7,133 nucleotides of DNA from JAQBGV01 sp032128395 (GCA_032128395.1 JAQBGV010000170.1:1-7133); one strand, 5' to 3'. Numbered from the stretch's first letter, positions 1 to 7,049 are shown. Translations and numbers: made by a program. Notes: a model not told the origin generated them from the letters alone.

Positions 1-64
1 GCCCCCTCGTACTCGCGGCAGAGCCGCTCGCACTTCACCCCCAACGAGCTCGCCTTCGGCTCGG
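1..64 (-). repeat. Structured repeat, left copy 1 (inverted relative to the right-end copies)
   Basis: Read on the minus strand this is a copy of the same repeat family as the tandem units at 6964-7133. It shares the GGCTC-type hairpin module, the linker CGTTGGGG(G)TGAAGTG, the GCGGC-loop-GCCGC hairpin (plus positions about 16-28) and the end CGAGGGGGC. The first 48 bases recur almost exactly at 73-119, differing by one G/A substitution and one C indel. The copy touches the window edge, so its true outer end is unknown. Its GGCTC module differs from the right-end copies: it has a GCC-GAA-GGC core instead of CGAGCC-AGA-GGCTCG. I recognise no named family. Confidence 0.88.
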
Positions 65-72
65 GGGGGGGT

Positions 73-119
73 GCCCCCTCGTACTCGCGGCAGAACCGCT
101 CGCACTTCACCCCAACGAG
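73..119 (-). repeat. Structured repeat, left copy 2 (partial)
   Basis: This is a near-identical direct repeat of positions 1-48, with a period of 72 bases and the same minus orientation. It keeps the GCGGY-TCT-GCCGC hairpin and the TTCACCCCAACGAG linker. It stops at the linker: the GGCTC hairpin module expected next (49-64 in copy 1) is replaced by a different GC-rich palindrome at 117-137. A run of nine Gs (63-71) separates the two copies. Confidence 0.87.
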
Positions 120-140
120 GCGCGCTCCGCGTGCTTTCTT
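117..140 (+). terminator. Possible hairpin terminator after the left repeats
   Basis: GAGGCGCGC (117-125) can pair with GCGTGCTTT (129-137) around a three-base loop, using G-U wobbles on the plus strand, and TTTCTT (135-140) overlaps the end. This could end a plus-strand transcript entering from the left and insulate the porin gene. The T-rich tail is short and partly inside the stem, and no upstream gene is visible, so this is a weak call. It may simply be a diverged module of the adjacent repeat. Confidence 0.25.
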
Positions 141-304
141 GTCGTCTTCTTCGTCGAAGGTGCGGTGATTCGTCACCATCACGAGGACTACGGCGAGTCG
201 GGGTGAACACCGTCGATGACGGAAGCTCGGACGAGATCCTCTCGATCCCTTCACAGAATTCAGTCATTTTCGTGCGCCACTTCGGCAAGATGACGACACC
301 GAGC
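141..304. other. Upstream region of the porin gene; no gene supported
   Basis: Open frames cross this stretch, but they run through the porin gene in another frame and start inside the repeats. The only AT-rich patch is about 250-270 (around CAGAATTCAGTCATTTT), where a promoter would be expected 45-65 bases upstream of the porin start. I could not find a convincing -35/-10 pair at normal spacing, nor a clean operator palindrome. The promoter is presumably here but is not identified. Confidence 0.5.
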
Positions 305-310
305 AGGAGG
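305..310 (+). promoter_or_regulatory. Ribosome binding site of the porin gene
   Basis: A full AGGAGG Shine-Dalgarno match lies four bases before the ATG at 315. It fixes this start codon and agrees with the signal peptide that begins there. The spacing is slightly short. Confidence 0.8.
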
Positions 311-314
311 AAGA

Positions 315-1607
315 ATGAAATCAACTCTCACGACCGCGGCGTGGATCGTCGCGATGCTGTGCGCTGCGGTGCAGGCCTACGCGCAGGACGGGCTGACCGA
401 GGAACAAGTGCGGGCGATCGTCAGCGAGGCCCTCGCGGAGCAGCAGGCCGCATCCGGGGAGTCGTGGAAGGTCGGGGCGAAGAACCACATCACCTTCGAG
501 AGCGCCGATGGGCGATTCAAGTACCAGGTCGGCGGTCGGATCCAACAGCAATGGACTGCTTGGAGTGCCGACGATGAGTTCGCCGCCCAGGGAGTCCCCC
601 TCGAAGACAGCACCTACCTCCGTCGAGCGAGGCTGTACGTCAGCGGACTCGTGTGGGGGAACGTCTACTTCAAGGCCCAGTACGATCTCGCGGATAGCGC
701 GGTCAAAGCGGCCGACGTCTACATGGAACTCAGAGAATTCGAGCACGCGAAGATCCGAGTGGGGCACTTCCACGAGCCGTTCGGCTACGACGTCCAGGTC
801 TCGGCAAACGACAGCACGTTCGTCGAACTGACCAGCGGCGAGAGCGGGGTGACTCCGAACCGCAACATGGGTTTCATGGTGCACAACCCGTACTGGAACG
901 AGCGTGGCACCTGGGCGATCGGTGCGTTCCGTCCCACCGACGGCAACGGCAAACTCGTCGGCGATGGACACTTCTCGTACACCGGTCGGGTGACCTATCT
1001 CCCACTGGATGAAAACGACGGACGGAAGCTGATTCACGTCGGGGCGGCCGCGAGCTGGCGGGACCCTGACAATGGTCTGGTGACCTACGTGGCCGAGCCG
1101 GAGGCGCGCAAGGCGGACGACATCATCGACGCCGGAACGCTGATGGTCGACGGCCTTCAGCTCTACGGTCTCGAGTTCTGCGGGACGATGGGGCAGTTCT
1201 TGTGGCAGAGCGAGTACATGGTCGCGATGAACGATCTCGAGGTGGGCGGGAACGCCGACTTCGAACACTACTACGCCCAGCTCTCCTATGTGATCACCGG
1301 AGAACACCGCGACTACAAGCGCATTCGTGGTGCGCACGGAATCGTGAAGCCGAAGCACAATTTCGGCGAGGAGGGTGGGTTCGGGGCGATCGAGGCCGCG
1401 GTCCGCTATTCGGTCCTCGACTTCAAGGACAATGGCATCGACGGCGGCGTGATGGATCAGGTCACTTTCGGTGTGAACTGGTACCTGAACCCGAACGTCC
1501 GCGTGATGGCAGACGTGGTGCTGGTCGACGTGGATTCGATCGCGGGAACGACGGGCGTCGACGGCAGCGCCGAAGCGTTCACCATGCGCTTCCAAGTGAA
1601 CTTCTAG
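315..1607 (+). CDS. Phosphate-selective porin O/P family outer-membrane protein
   Basis: The 430-residue product looks like a complete outer-membrane beta-barrel of the porin O/P (OprO/OprP-like) family, about the usual family length. Residues 1-23 form a Sec signal peptide: positive N-terminus, hydrophobic core and an AYA cleavage site before Q24. A short charged segment, LTEEQVRAIVSEALAEQQ (27-44), follows and may form a helix or coiled coil, as is common just after the signal in this family. Family-like barrel motifs are YQVGGRIQ (70-77), LRRARLYVSG (102-111), YFKAQYDLA (118-126), VGHFHEPFG (149-157), PNRNMGF (181-187) and a late NWYLNPNVRV segment. The chain ends in phenylalanine (FQVNF), the typical barrel-assembly signal. 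The start is set by the AGGAGG at 305. The gene is monocistronic here and convergent with the DUF1501 gene. Family members can pass phosphate or polyphosphate, but planctomycete homologues are numerous and their substrates mostly untested, so phosphate specificity is not shown. No clear Pho box was found upstream. Confidence 0.93.
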   Translation: MKSTLTTAAWIVAMLCAAVQAYAQDGLTEEQVRAIVSEALAEQQAASGESWKVGAKNHITFESADGRFKYQVGGRIQQQWTAWSADDEFAAQGVPLEDSTYLRRARLYVSGLVWGNVYFKAQYDLADSAVKAADVYMELREFEHAKIRVGHFHEPFGYDVQVSANDSTFVELTSGESGVTPNRNMGFMVHNPYWNERGTWAIGAFRPTDGNGKLVGDGHFSYTGRVTYLPLDENDGRKLIHVGAAASWRDPDNGLVTYVAEPEARKADDIIDAGTLMVDGLQLYGLEFCGTMGQFLWQSEYMVAMNDLEVGGNADFEHYYAQLSYVITGEHRDYKRIRGAHGIVKPKHNFGEEGGFGAIEAAVRYSVLDFKDNGIDGGVMDQVTFGVNWYLNPNVRVMADVVLVDVDSIAGTTGVDGSAEAFTMRFQVNF

Positions 1608-1611
1608 GTTT

Positions 1612-1634
1612 GCTCCCCGCGTTCTGTGGGGAGC
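1612..1634 (+). terminator. Hairpin just after the porin stop codon, possible terminator
   Basis: GCTCCCCGC (1612-1620) pairs with GTGGGGAGC (1626-1634) around the loop GTTCT, giving a nine-base-pair stem with one G-U wobble, starting four bases after the porin TAG. No U-tract follows on the plus strand, so it is not a textbook intrinsic terminator. Its position suggests transcript ending or 3'-end protection. Confidence 0.45.
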
Positions 1635-1677
1635 GGCGAGGGTGGCTCGTCTGCCGCACTTTGGGGTGGGACCCAGC

Positions 1678-1716
1678 AGAAGATCGGACGGCACCGCTGT
1701 GCGGAGCCAGTCCCCA
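1678..1716 (-). repeat. Inner inverted repeat, left arm, with a strong hairpin (possible operon terminator)
   Basis: Positions 1690-1716 are a perfect 27-base reverse complement of 6914-6940. After a small indel, the match resumes as AGAAGATCG (1678-1686) against CGATCTTCT (6945-6953). The arm itself folds: GGAC (1686-1689), GGC (1690-1692) and CCGC (1694-1697) pair with GCGG (1701-1704), GCC (1706-1708) and GTCC (1710-1713). This gives 11 base pairs with one A-A mismatch, one bulged A and a three-base loop. On the minus strand the hairpin begins about 16 bases after the DUF1501 stop and is followed by GATCTTCT, so it could end the operon transcript. The family was not recognised. Confidence 0.85.
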
Positions 1717-1728
1717 CGGCGTGCTCCC

Positions 1729-3213
1729 CTACGCCAAGAGCTCCCGCACCACTCGCCCGCTGACATCCGTGAGCCGGAAATCTCTGCCTTGGTGTCGGTA
1801 CCTCAGGCGTTCGTGGTCGATGCCGAGGAGGTGGAGGATCGTCGCGTTCAGGTCGTGGATATGGACCGGGTCCTCCTCGATGTTGTACGAGAAGTCGTCG
1901 GTCCTGCCGTGGACGATCCCCGGGCGGACTCCTCCCCCCGCCATCCACATCGAGTAGCAGCGCGGGTGGTGATCGCGGCCGTAGTCCGTCAGGCTCAGCG
2001 GACCTTGGCAGTAGATCGTCCGACCGAACTCGCCCCCCCAGATCACCAGGGTGTCTTCGAGCATGCCGCGCTGCTTGAGGTCGGTGATCAGCCCCGCGCA
2101 CGCCTGGTCGACGTCCTGGCACTGGCGGCGCAGGTCGTCGGGGAGGTCACCGTGCTGGTCCCAGCCACGGTGGAAGATCTGGATGAACCGCACGTCGCGC
2201 TCGACGAGACGACGGGCGAGGAGGCAGTTCGCCGCGAACGTACCGGGCTCGGTCACCTGCGGGCCGTAGAGGGCGCGGACGCTCTCTGGTTCCCTCGAGA
2301 TGTCCGTGAGCTCGGGGACCGAGGTCTGCATCCGGTACGCCATCTCGTACTGCGCGATGCGCGCGACCGTCTCGGGATCTCCGGTGATGTCGTGAGCGGC
2401 GAGGTTCAGCTTGGCCAGGCGGTCGAGCAGCGCCCTCCGCGTCGTGCCGTCGACCCCTTTCGGGTTCGACAAGTACAGCACCGGGTCGCCGCTCTCGCGC
2501 AGCCGGACCCCCTGATGCTCCGACGGCAGGAACCCGGTCCCCCAGAGGCGTTGGAAGAGCGCCTGCGCTGGGCGCTTGGCCGACCACTTCGAAGTGAGCA
2601 CGACGAAACTCGGCAGGTCGCGGTTCGTCGTGCCGAGTCCGTAGCTCAACCAGGCCCCGAGACTCGGCCGCCCCGGTTGCTGGTGCCCGGTCTGGATGAA
2701 GGTCATCGCGGGGTCGTGATTGATCGCCTCGGTGTGCAGGCTGCGGATGATCGCGATCTCGTCGGCGACCCTTGCGGTGTGCGGGAGGAGCTCCGAGATC
2801 CACGCTCCGTGCTTGCCGTGCCGCTCGAAATGGAAGCGGCTCGGCGCGATCGGAAAGCGCGTCTGCCCCGAGGTCATCGTGGTCAGGCGTTGCCCCTGTT
2901 GGATCGAAGCGGGCATCTCGCGGTCGTACCAGTCTTCCATCTTCGGCTTGTAGTCGAACAGGTCGATCTGTGACGGCGCGCCGGACATGAAGAGGTAGAT
3001 CACGCGCTTGGCCCGCGGGAGGAAATGCGGAGCGGCGAGGAGTGGCGCGGTTCCACCGGCGGGCTCGCCCCCGAGCGCGTTCACGATGAGGGGAGACCCC
3101 GGGATCGAGGCGAGCGCCGCCACGCCGATCCCAGCGCCGACGCTCGAGAGCGCGCGCCCGAAGAACTGCCGGCGGGTGTGATCGAGCGGGTCGGAGGGTT
3201 CGGAATGGATCAT
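1729..3213 (-). CDS. DUF1501 family protein with Tat signal
   Basis: The 494-residue protein is exported folded by the twin-arginine pathway: TRRQFF at 13-18 precedes a hydrophobic stretch (about 21-37). DUF1501 (PF07394) belongs to the alkaline phosphatase/sulfatase-like superfamily, but no reaction is established. Family blocks run in order: LFMSGAPSQIDLFDYKP (74-90), the His-rich SLHTEAINHDPAMTFIQTGH (158-177), HRGWDQH (348-354), WGGEFGRT (392-399), GRDHHP (412-417), MWMAGGG (422-428) and HIHDLNATILHLLGIDH (451-467). The conserved Asp and His residues suit metal binding, which is inference. Length is normal and the gene looks intact. I chose ATG 3213 because it puts the Tat motif near the N-terminus; an ATG at 3351 would overlap the upstream gene by about 130 bases and add an Arg/Ser-rich non-family extension. 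It follows the cytochrome gene after seven bases, the usual operon order, so the two products probably act together at or beyond the cytoplasmic membrane. Confidence 0.95.
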   Translation of the reverse strand: MIHSEPSDPLDHTRRQFFGRALSSVGAGIGVAALASIPGSPLIVNALGGEPAGGTAPLLAAPHFLPRAKRVIYLFMSGAPSQIDLFDYKPKMEDWYDREMPASIQQGQRLTTMTSGQTRFPIAPSRFHFERHGKHGAWISELLPHTARVADEIAIIRSLHTEAINHDPAMTFIQTGHQQPGRPSLGAWLSYGLGTTNRDLPSFVVLTSKWSAKRPAQALFQRLWGTGFLPSEHQGVRLRESGDPVLYLSNPKGVDGTTRRALLDRLAKLNLAAHDITGDPETVARIAQYEMAYRMQTSVPELTDISREPESVRALYGPQVTEPGTFAANCLLARRLVERDVRFIQIFHRGWDQHGDLPDDLRRQCQDVDQACAGLITDLKQRGMLEDTLVIWGGEFGRTIYCQGPLSLTDYGRDHHPRCYSMWMAGGGVRPGIVHGRTDDFSYNIEEDPVHIHDLNATILHLLGIDHERLRYRHQGRDFRLTDVSGRVVRELLA

Positions 3214-3220
3214 GGGCGCA

Positions 3221-6200
3221 CTACCCCTTCGTGATCGCTTCGTCGAGATTGAGGAGCAGACTGCCGAACACCGTCCACGCGGCGTGCTCGGCGGTGTCGA
3301 GTGACGGGTCGCGCGGGATCTCGCCGACCTCGAGGAGCGCTCCCGCGGCATCGGGAGCGGCGGCGTAGGTCGCGCGAAGCTCTTCGAGCGCCGCGAGGAG
3401 TTCCGCCTTCTCTTCGTCGCTCGGGGCTCTCGCCGTCACCGACCGGAATCCCCACGTCAGGCGCTCGTCGTCGCTCGCGCCCCCTTCGAGGAGAATCCGC
3501 CGCCCGAAGCGCCGGGCCGCCTCGACGTACTGCACGTCGTTCAGTAGCACGAGCGCGGCGAGCGGCGTGTTCGTCCGTTCGCGACGGACGGTGCAGGTCT
3601 CACGATTCGGAGCGTCGAAGATCTGCATCGACGGCGGCGGAGCGGTGCGCTTGATGAACGTGTACAGGCTGCGGCGGTGGAGGGCGTCTCCATCGTCGCG
3701 CATGAAGTTGCGCGTGTTGGAGTCGGTGTAGCCGACCGCCTCCCACACTCCCTCCGGCTGGTACGGCTTCACCGGAGGGCCGCCGACCGTCTCGACGAGC
3801 ACGCCGGAGACGTAGAGCGCCTGGTCGCGGATCACCTCGGCATCGAGTCGATGGCGCACGCCGCGGGCGAGCAGTCGATTCTCAGGATCGCGGGCGAGGA
3901 GATCGGGGCGCACGCGCGAGTCCTGCCGGTAGGTTTCGGACAGGACCATGAGCCGGAGCAGGTGCCGACGGTCCCAGCCGCTCTCGCGAAACTCGACCGC
4001 GAGCCAATCGAGCAGCTCGGGGTGGCTAGGCCACTCCCCCTGGCTCCCGAAGTCCTCGCTCGTCCGCACCAGGCCGGTGCCGAACATGCTCTGCCAGATG
4101 CGATTCACGGTGACGCGGGCGGTCAGAGGGTTCTCGGGGGAGACGAGCCAACGCGCGAAGCCGAGTCGATCGCGGGGAGCATCCTCCGGGAAGGGGGGGA
4201 GGAACGCGGGAGTGTCGCGTTCGACCTGCTCTTTCGGGAGGTCGTACTGACCGCGCTCGAGAAGGTGCGCCGGACGGGGAGGATCGATCTCCTGGCTGAT
4301 GAGCGTCGTCGGGATCTCCCCCTCGAGCATCTTCTTTGCGCGTTCACTCTCGGCGAGCTCGGCGAGCAACTGTGCGTGGCGCGGGGAGTGTTCGAGTCGG
4401 AAACGCTGGCGGAGGAGGTCCGCCTGCGGCGCTTCCCGGTGCTCGCTCGGAGTGGCGACGATCGATTCGAGGGTGAGCACCGGATCGGGTCCGATCACCC
4501 CGGCATCGTCCCAGAACGCGGTTCCCCCGAACTGGGTGAACGCGAATCCGGAGAGGACGCTCCCCGAGCGGAGGCCGACCTTCGCAAACGGCACCTCGAG
4601 GCGCACCCACTCGCCGATTGCGGGTAGTTCCCCCATCGGTCTGTGGTTGGCGGCGTCCCGGCCGAGGTCGCCGAAGACGACCCGGTCCTCGCCCCAGAAC
4701 GCGCGATGGTCCCAGGATTTCTCGTCGTGGAACTGGAGCATCACGGTCTGCGGTGGGTTCTCGGGATCGAGGTGCACCCAAGCGTAGAGGCGGTCGCCGG
4801 GGCCGAGGGTGACGGTGTGCTTCGCCTGGTGGAAGTAGTGCTGGACGAGCCCGTCGGAACTTTGCCGTCTTGCGAGTTCGCCGGAGTGGACCGGCGCCTC
4901 GGGGGCGCGGACGAAGGTCCAATCGGTGACCTTGCCGTCGTTCTTTCTCTCCGCGCCCAAGTCTTCGTCGTCATCGATCCAAGCGCGCTCGGCGAGTGCG
5001 GGTTCCTCGGTTCTTGCGAGCGCGTAGCGGGTTCGACCGAGGTGGTGGTTCCCGTAGGGACTCTTGTAGATGAACCTCGCCGTCAGGGTCCACGGACCCT
5101 CGACGCCGAACGCCTCGCGCGCAGTGAAGAGTGCGATCCGCCGCTCGTGGCGGTTTAACCCTTCCCCCGCCCATCCGTTCAGGGCGTCGAGGTTGCCATC
5201 GATCGCCCTGCCGACATCCCATCCGTCTTGTTCATGATCCGCCCACGCGCCCGACCAATCGATCGGGTGCGACTCTCCCGTCGCATCGGTGACCGTGGCT
5301 TCGACTTCGTTCAAAACGAAGTTCGAGTTGGCTGCGCGGCCGGGACCGAGCGCGGGGAGGCCCGGATCGGTGAGCGCTTCCAGGCGGAGGCTCTTCCAAC
5401 CCATCCCTTCGAGGGTCGCGGTGAGCACGTGGGTGTCGACGTCGGGGTTTTCGCCGGTCGAGAGGAACGATCCATCTGGCTTCGGCTCGATCGTCGCCCC
5501 GTTCTCGCTGACGAGCGTCGCTCCCGCCGCCGTGTCGAGCGGTTGCCATCGCCCGGCTCGCTCGGTCCGAAAACTCTCCTCCCAGGCCGCTTGTTCGGAG
5601 TCGGTCTTCGGGTCCGGAGCGTCGCGACGGGAGCGAAGGTCGGTGGTCGCAGCGTCCAACCGAGCGAGCTCGATCTGCTGAGCCGCGGTCGGGACTTTCA
5701 CCACCGGGGGGGGCGCCTTCGCATTTCCGTCCATCGCCTGCTCGGTGGTCGAATTGAAGAACGCGTACAGCTGATAGAACTCGCGCTGCGACACCGGATC
5801 GAATTTGTGGTCGTGGCAGACCGCGCAGCCGGCGGTGACTCCGAGCCAGATCGTGCTCGTCGTCGAAATGCGATCGACCGCGTACTGGACGAGGAACTCC
5901 TCGTTGATCGCGCCACCCTCGCTGGTGGTGACGTGGCAGCGGTTGAACCCGCTCGCGATGCGGTTCTCGAGGGTCGCCTCCGGGAGGAGATCGCCGGCGA
6001 GTTGTTCGATCGTGAACCGATCGAATGGCATGTTCTTCCGGAAGGCGTCGATCACCCAGTCGCGGTAGGGCCACATCACCCGCTCGTTGTCGAGGTGAAG
6101 ACCATGGGTATCGGCGTAGCGCGCGGCGTCGAGCCACTGGCGCGCGAGATGTTCGGCGTGCCGGTCGCTTTCGAGAAGTCGCTCGACCACCCGCGCGTAC

Positions 6201-6883
6201 GCGTCGGGGGACGGGTCGGCGAGGAACGCGTCGAGCTCCTCGACGGTCGGGGGGAGTCCGCTCAAGTCGAGGGAGACGCGACGGAGCTGGGCGGTGCGAT
6301 CGGCGCGGGGGGACGGCGCGAGCCCGACCTCTTCGAGGCGTGCGCGCACGAAGGCATCGATCGGATGTTCGGGGCGGGTGCCGTCGGCAAGGGACGGGAG
6401 TGCGGAGCGGACCGGCGCCTCGAACGCCCAGTGATCCTGGTAGGGCGCGCCTCCCTCGATCCAACGAACGAGTCGCGCTCGCTCCTCCTCGGTGAGTGGG
6501 ATTCTGCCGCTGTCCGCCGGCGGCATGCGATCATCGGGATCGATCTCGTGAATGCGCGCGACCAGTGCACTGGCGGCAGGATCGCCCGGGGTGATCGCCG
6601 GAAATCCGTCGCGGGGAGAGAGCGCGTCGTCGCGACGGTCGAGGCGAAGACCCGCGCGGCGTGCGGCGCCGTCGGGTCCGTGACACTTGAAGCAGCGGTC
6701 GGAGAGGATCGGTCGGATGTCGCGACGGTAAGAGATGGGGCGGAGGCTCTCGGCGTCGGGACCTCCCGGCTCACCGGGCTTCGGAAGGTCCCCGCGAACG
6801 GGGTCTCCTCCCGAGAGCGGCGCGGTGAGCGCCGCGAGGAGTAGGGTGCCGAGAATGAGGACGGTCAGGGCTCGAAATTGCAT
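3221..6883 (-). CDS. Planctomycete-type cytochrome with PSCyt1, DUF1549 (PSCyt2) and DUF1553 (PSD1) domains
   Basis: The 1220-residue protein is first in the operon with DUF1501. Residues 1-25 are a hydrophobic Sec signal or anchor (MQFRALTVLILGTLLLAALT). PSCyt1 follows: the haem motif CFKCH (64-68) and RMPP (119-122), whose Met120 is a likely axial ligand. DUF1549 spans about 170-380, with PIDAFVRARLEE near its start and a second CxxCH motif, CAVCHDHKFDP (353-363). A long middle region (about 400-880) has two beta-rich modules: NSNFVLNEVEATV onward (about 515-640), and about 643-800 with HSGELARR, YAWVHLDPENPPQTVMLQF and AFTQFGGTAFWDDAG; both occur in the long form of this family. DUF1553 spans about 900-1180, from RLGFARWLVSPENPLTARVTVNRIW to TNTPLAALVLLND. 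Two haems are inferred; the electron partner and substrate are unknown. ATG 6883 is chosen because the signal starts there. The in-frame GTG at 6931 sits inside a repeat hairpin and would add 16 residues with no Shine-Dalgarno. No frameshift is visible. Confidence 0.95.
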   Translation of the reverse strand: MQFRALTVLILGTLLLAALTAPLSGGDPVRGDLPKPGEPGGPDAESLRPISYRRDIRPILSDRCFKCHGPDGAARRAGLRLDRRDDALSPRDGFPAITPGDPAASALVARIHEIDPDDRMPPADSGRIPLTEEERARLVRWIEGGAPYQDHWAFEAPVRSALPSLADGTRPEHPIDAFVRARLEEVGLAPSPRADRTAQLRRVSLDLSGLPPTVEELDAFLADPSPDAYARVVERLLESDRHAEHLARQWLDAARYADTHGLHLDNERVMWPYRDWVIDAFRKNMPFDRFTIEQLAGDLLPEATLENRIASGFNRCHVTTSEGGAINEEFLVQYAVDRISTTSTIWLGVTAGCAVCHDHKFDPVSQREFYQLYAFFNSTTEQAMDGNAKAPPPVVKVPTAAQQIELARLDAATTDLRSRRDAPDPKTDSEQAAWEESFRTERAGRWQPLDTAAGATLVSENGATIEPKPDGSFLSTGENPDVDTHVLTATLEGMGWKSLRLEALTDPGLPALGPGRAANSNFVLNEVEATVTDATGESHPIDWSGAWADHEQDGWDVGRAIDGNLDALNGWAGEGLNRHERRIALFTAREAFGVEGPWTLTARFIYKSPYGNHHLGRTRYALARTEEPALAERAWIDDDEDLGAERKNDGKVTDWTFVRAPEAPVHSGELARRQSSDGLVQHYFHQAKHTVTLGPGDRLYAWVHLDPENPPQTVMLQFHDEKSWDHRAFWGEDRVVFGDLGRDAANHRPMGELPAIGEWVRLEVPFAKVGLRSGSVLSGFAFTQFGGTAFWDDAGVIGPDPVLTLESIVATPSEHREAPQADLLRQRFRLEHSPRHAQLLAELAESERAKKMLEGEIPTTLISQEIDPPRPAHLLERGQYDLPKEQVERDTPAFLPPFPEDAPRDRLGFARWLVSPENPLTARVTVNRIWQSMFGTGLVRTSEDFGSQGEWPSHPELLDWLAVEFRESGWDRRHLLRLMVLSETYRQDSRVRPDLLARDPENRLLARGVRHRLDAEVIRDQALYVSGVLVETVGGPPVKPYQPEGVWEAVGYTDSNTRNFMRDDGDALHRRSLYTFIKRTAPPPSMQIFDAPNRETCTVRRERTNTPLAALVLLNDVQYVEAARRFGRRILLEGGASDDERLTWGFRSVTARAPSDEEKAELLAALEELRATYAAAPDAAGALLEVGEIPRDPSLDTAEHAAWTVFGSLLLNLDEAITKG
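3224..3229 (-). promoter_or_regulatory. Ribosome binding site of the DUF1501 gene
   Basis: AAGGGG on the minus strand lies in the last codons of the upstream cytochrome gene, ten bases before the ATG at 3213. It is a moderate Shine-Dalgarno match and supports the short-start choice and translational coupling across the seven-base gap. Confidence 0.45.
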
Positions 6884-6889
6884 GAGTGG

Positions 6890-6895
6890 GATTGT
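6890..6895 (-). promoter_or_regulatory. Putative -10 element of the cytochrome-DUF1501 operon
   Basis: TACAAT on the minus strand lies seven bases before the ATG at 6883, in an otherwise GC-rich stretch. At that spacing transcription would begin at or next to the ATG, giving a leaderless or nearly leaderless mRNA. In agreement, no Shine-Dalgarno sequence precedes this start. No recognisable -35 box exists at 16-18 bases; that position falls at the edge of the inverted-repeat arm (6914-6953). Confidence 0.4.
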
Positions 6896-6913
6896 AGCTC
6901 GGGGCCAGCGCGA

Positions 6914-6953
6914 TGGGGACTGGCTCCGCACAGCGGTGCCTGTGCGATCTTCT
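6914..6953 (+). repeat. Inner inverted repeat, right arm
   Basis: Positions 6914-6940 are the perfect 27-base inverted match to 1690-1716, and CGATCTTCT (6945-6953) extends it after one extra base. The arm folds as GGC-T-CCGC (6922-6929), loop ACA, GCGG-T-GCC (6933-6940), with a T-T mismatch. The outer GGAC/GTCC pairing present in the left arm is mostly lost here (TGTGCG). It lies just upstream of the cytochrome gene promoter region. Confidence 0.85.
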
Positions 6954-6963
6954 TGAGGGCGCC

Positions 6964-7049
6964 GGGAGCCAGCCCCCTCATCAAGCCGAGCCAGAGGCTC
7001 GCTCGTTGGGGTGAAGTGTGAGCGGCATTGCCGCGAGCACGAGGGGGCT
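6964..7049 (+). repeat. Structured 86-bp tandem repeat, right copy 1
   Basis: This 86-base unit is followed directly by a second copy with two mismatches in 84 compared bases (6979 C/A and 6985 G/T). It contains hairpin modules: CGAGCC-AGA-GGCTCG (6987-7001) and GCGGC-ATT-GCCGC (7022-7034, with outer GTG/CAC pairs at 7016-7018 and 7038-7040). At the junction with the next unit there is AGGGGGCTGG-GAG-CCAGCCCCCT (7042-7064). The linker CGTTGGGGTGAAGTG joins two of them. The repeats at 1-64 and 73-119 are inverted relatives. There is no open frame of interest and no spacer diversity. Confidence 0.92.

Noticed and set aside
250..267. Possible Pho box upstream of the porin gene
   Set aside because: CAGTCAT (261-267) matches six of seven bases of a CTGTCAT half-site, but the paired position eleven bases upstream (TTCACAG) matches only three of seven.
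71..577. Plus-strand open frame of 168 codons before and into the porin gene
   Set aside because: It begins inside the repeat, is Arg-rich, lacks a ribosome binding site and overlaps the well-supported porin gene in another frame.
321..1766. Long minus-strand open frame (481 codons) covering the porin gene
   Set aside because: It is antisense to a clear porin gene with signal peptide and family motifs. Its product is His/Arg/Val-rich with no domain, as expected of a shadow frame in GC-rich DNA.
1642..2973. Plus-strand open frame of 443 codons opposite the DUF1501 gene, and a similar one at 3677-4627
   Set aside because: Both are shadow frames with low-complexity Arg/Val/Asp/Leu composition. 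The minus-strand genes explain the coding signal.
3214..3351. Upstream ATG at 3351 for the DUF1501 gene
   Set aside because: It would place 46 Arg/Ser-rich residues before the Tat motif and overlap the upstream coding region. ATG 3213 has a Shine-Dalgarno and a normal Tat signal position.
5228..6844. Plus-strand open frame of 538 codons opposite the cytochrome gene
   Set aside because: It mirrors the codon bias of the real gene, has no recognisable domain and no good ribosome binding site, and the opposite strand carries both CxxCH motifs and DUF1549.
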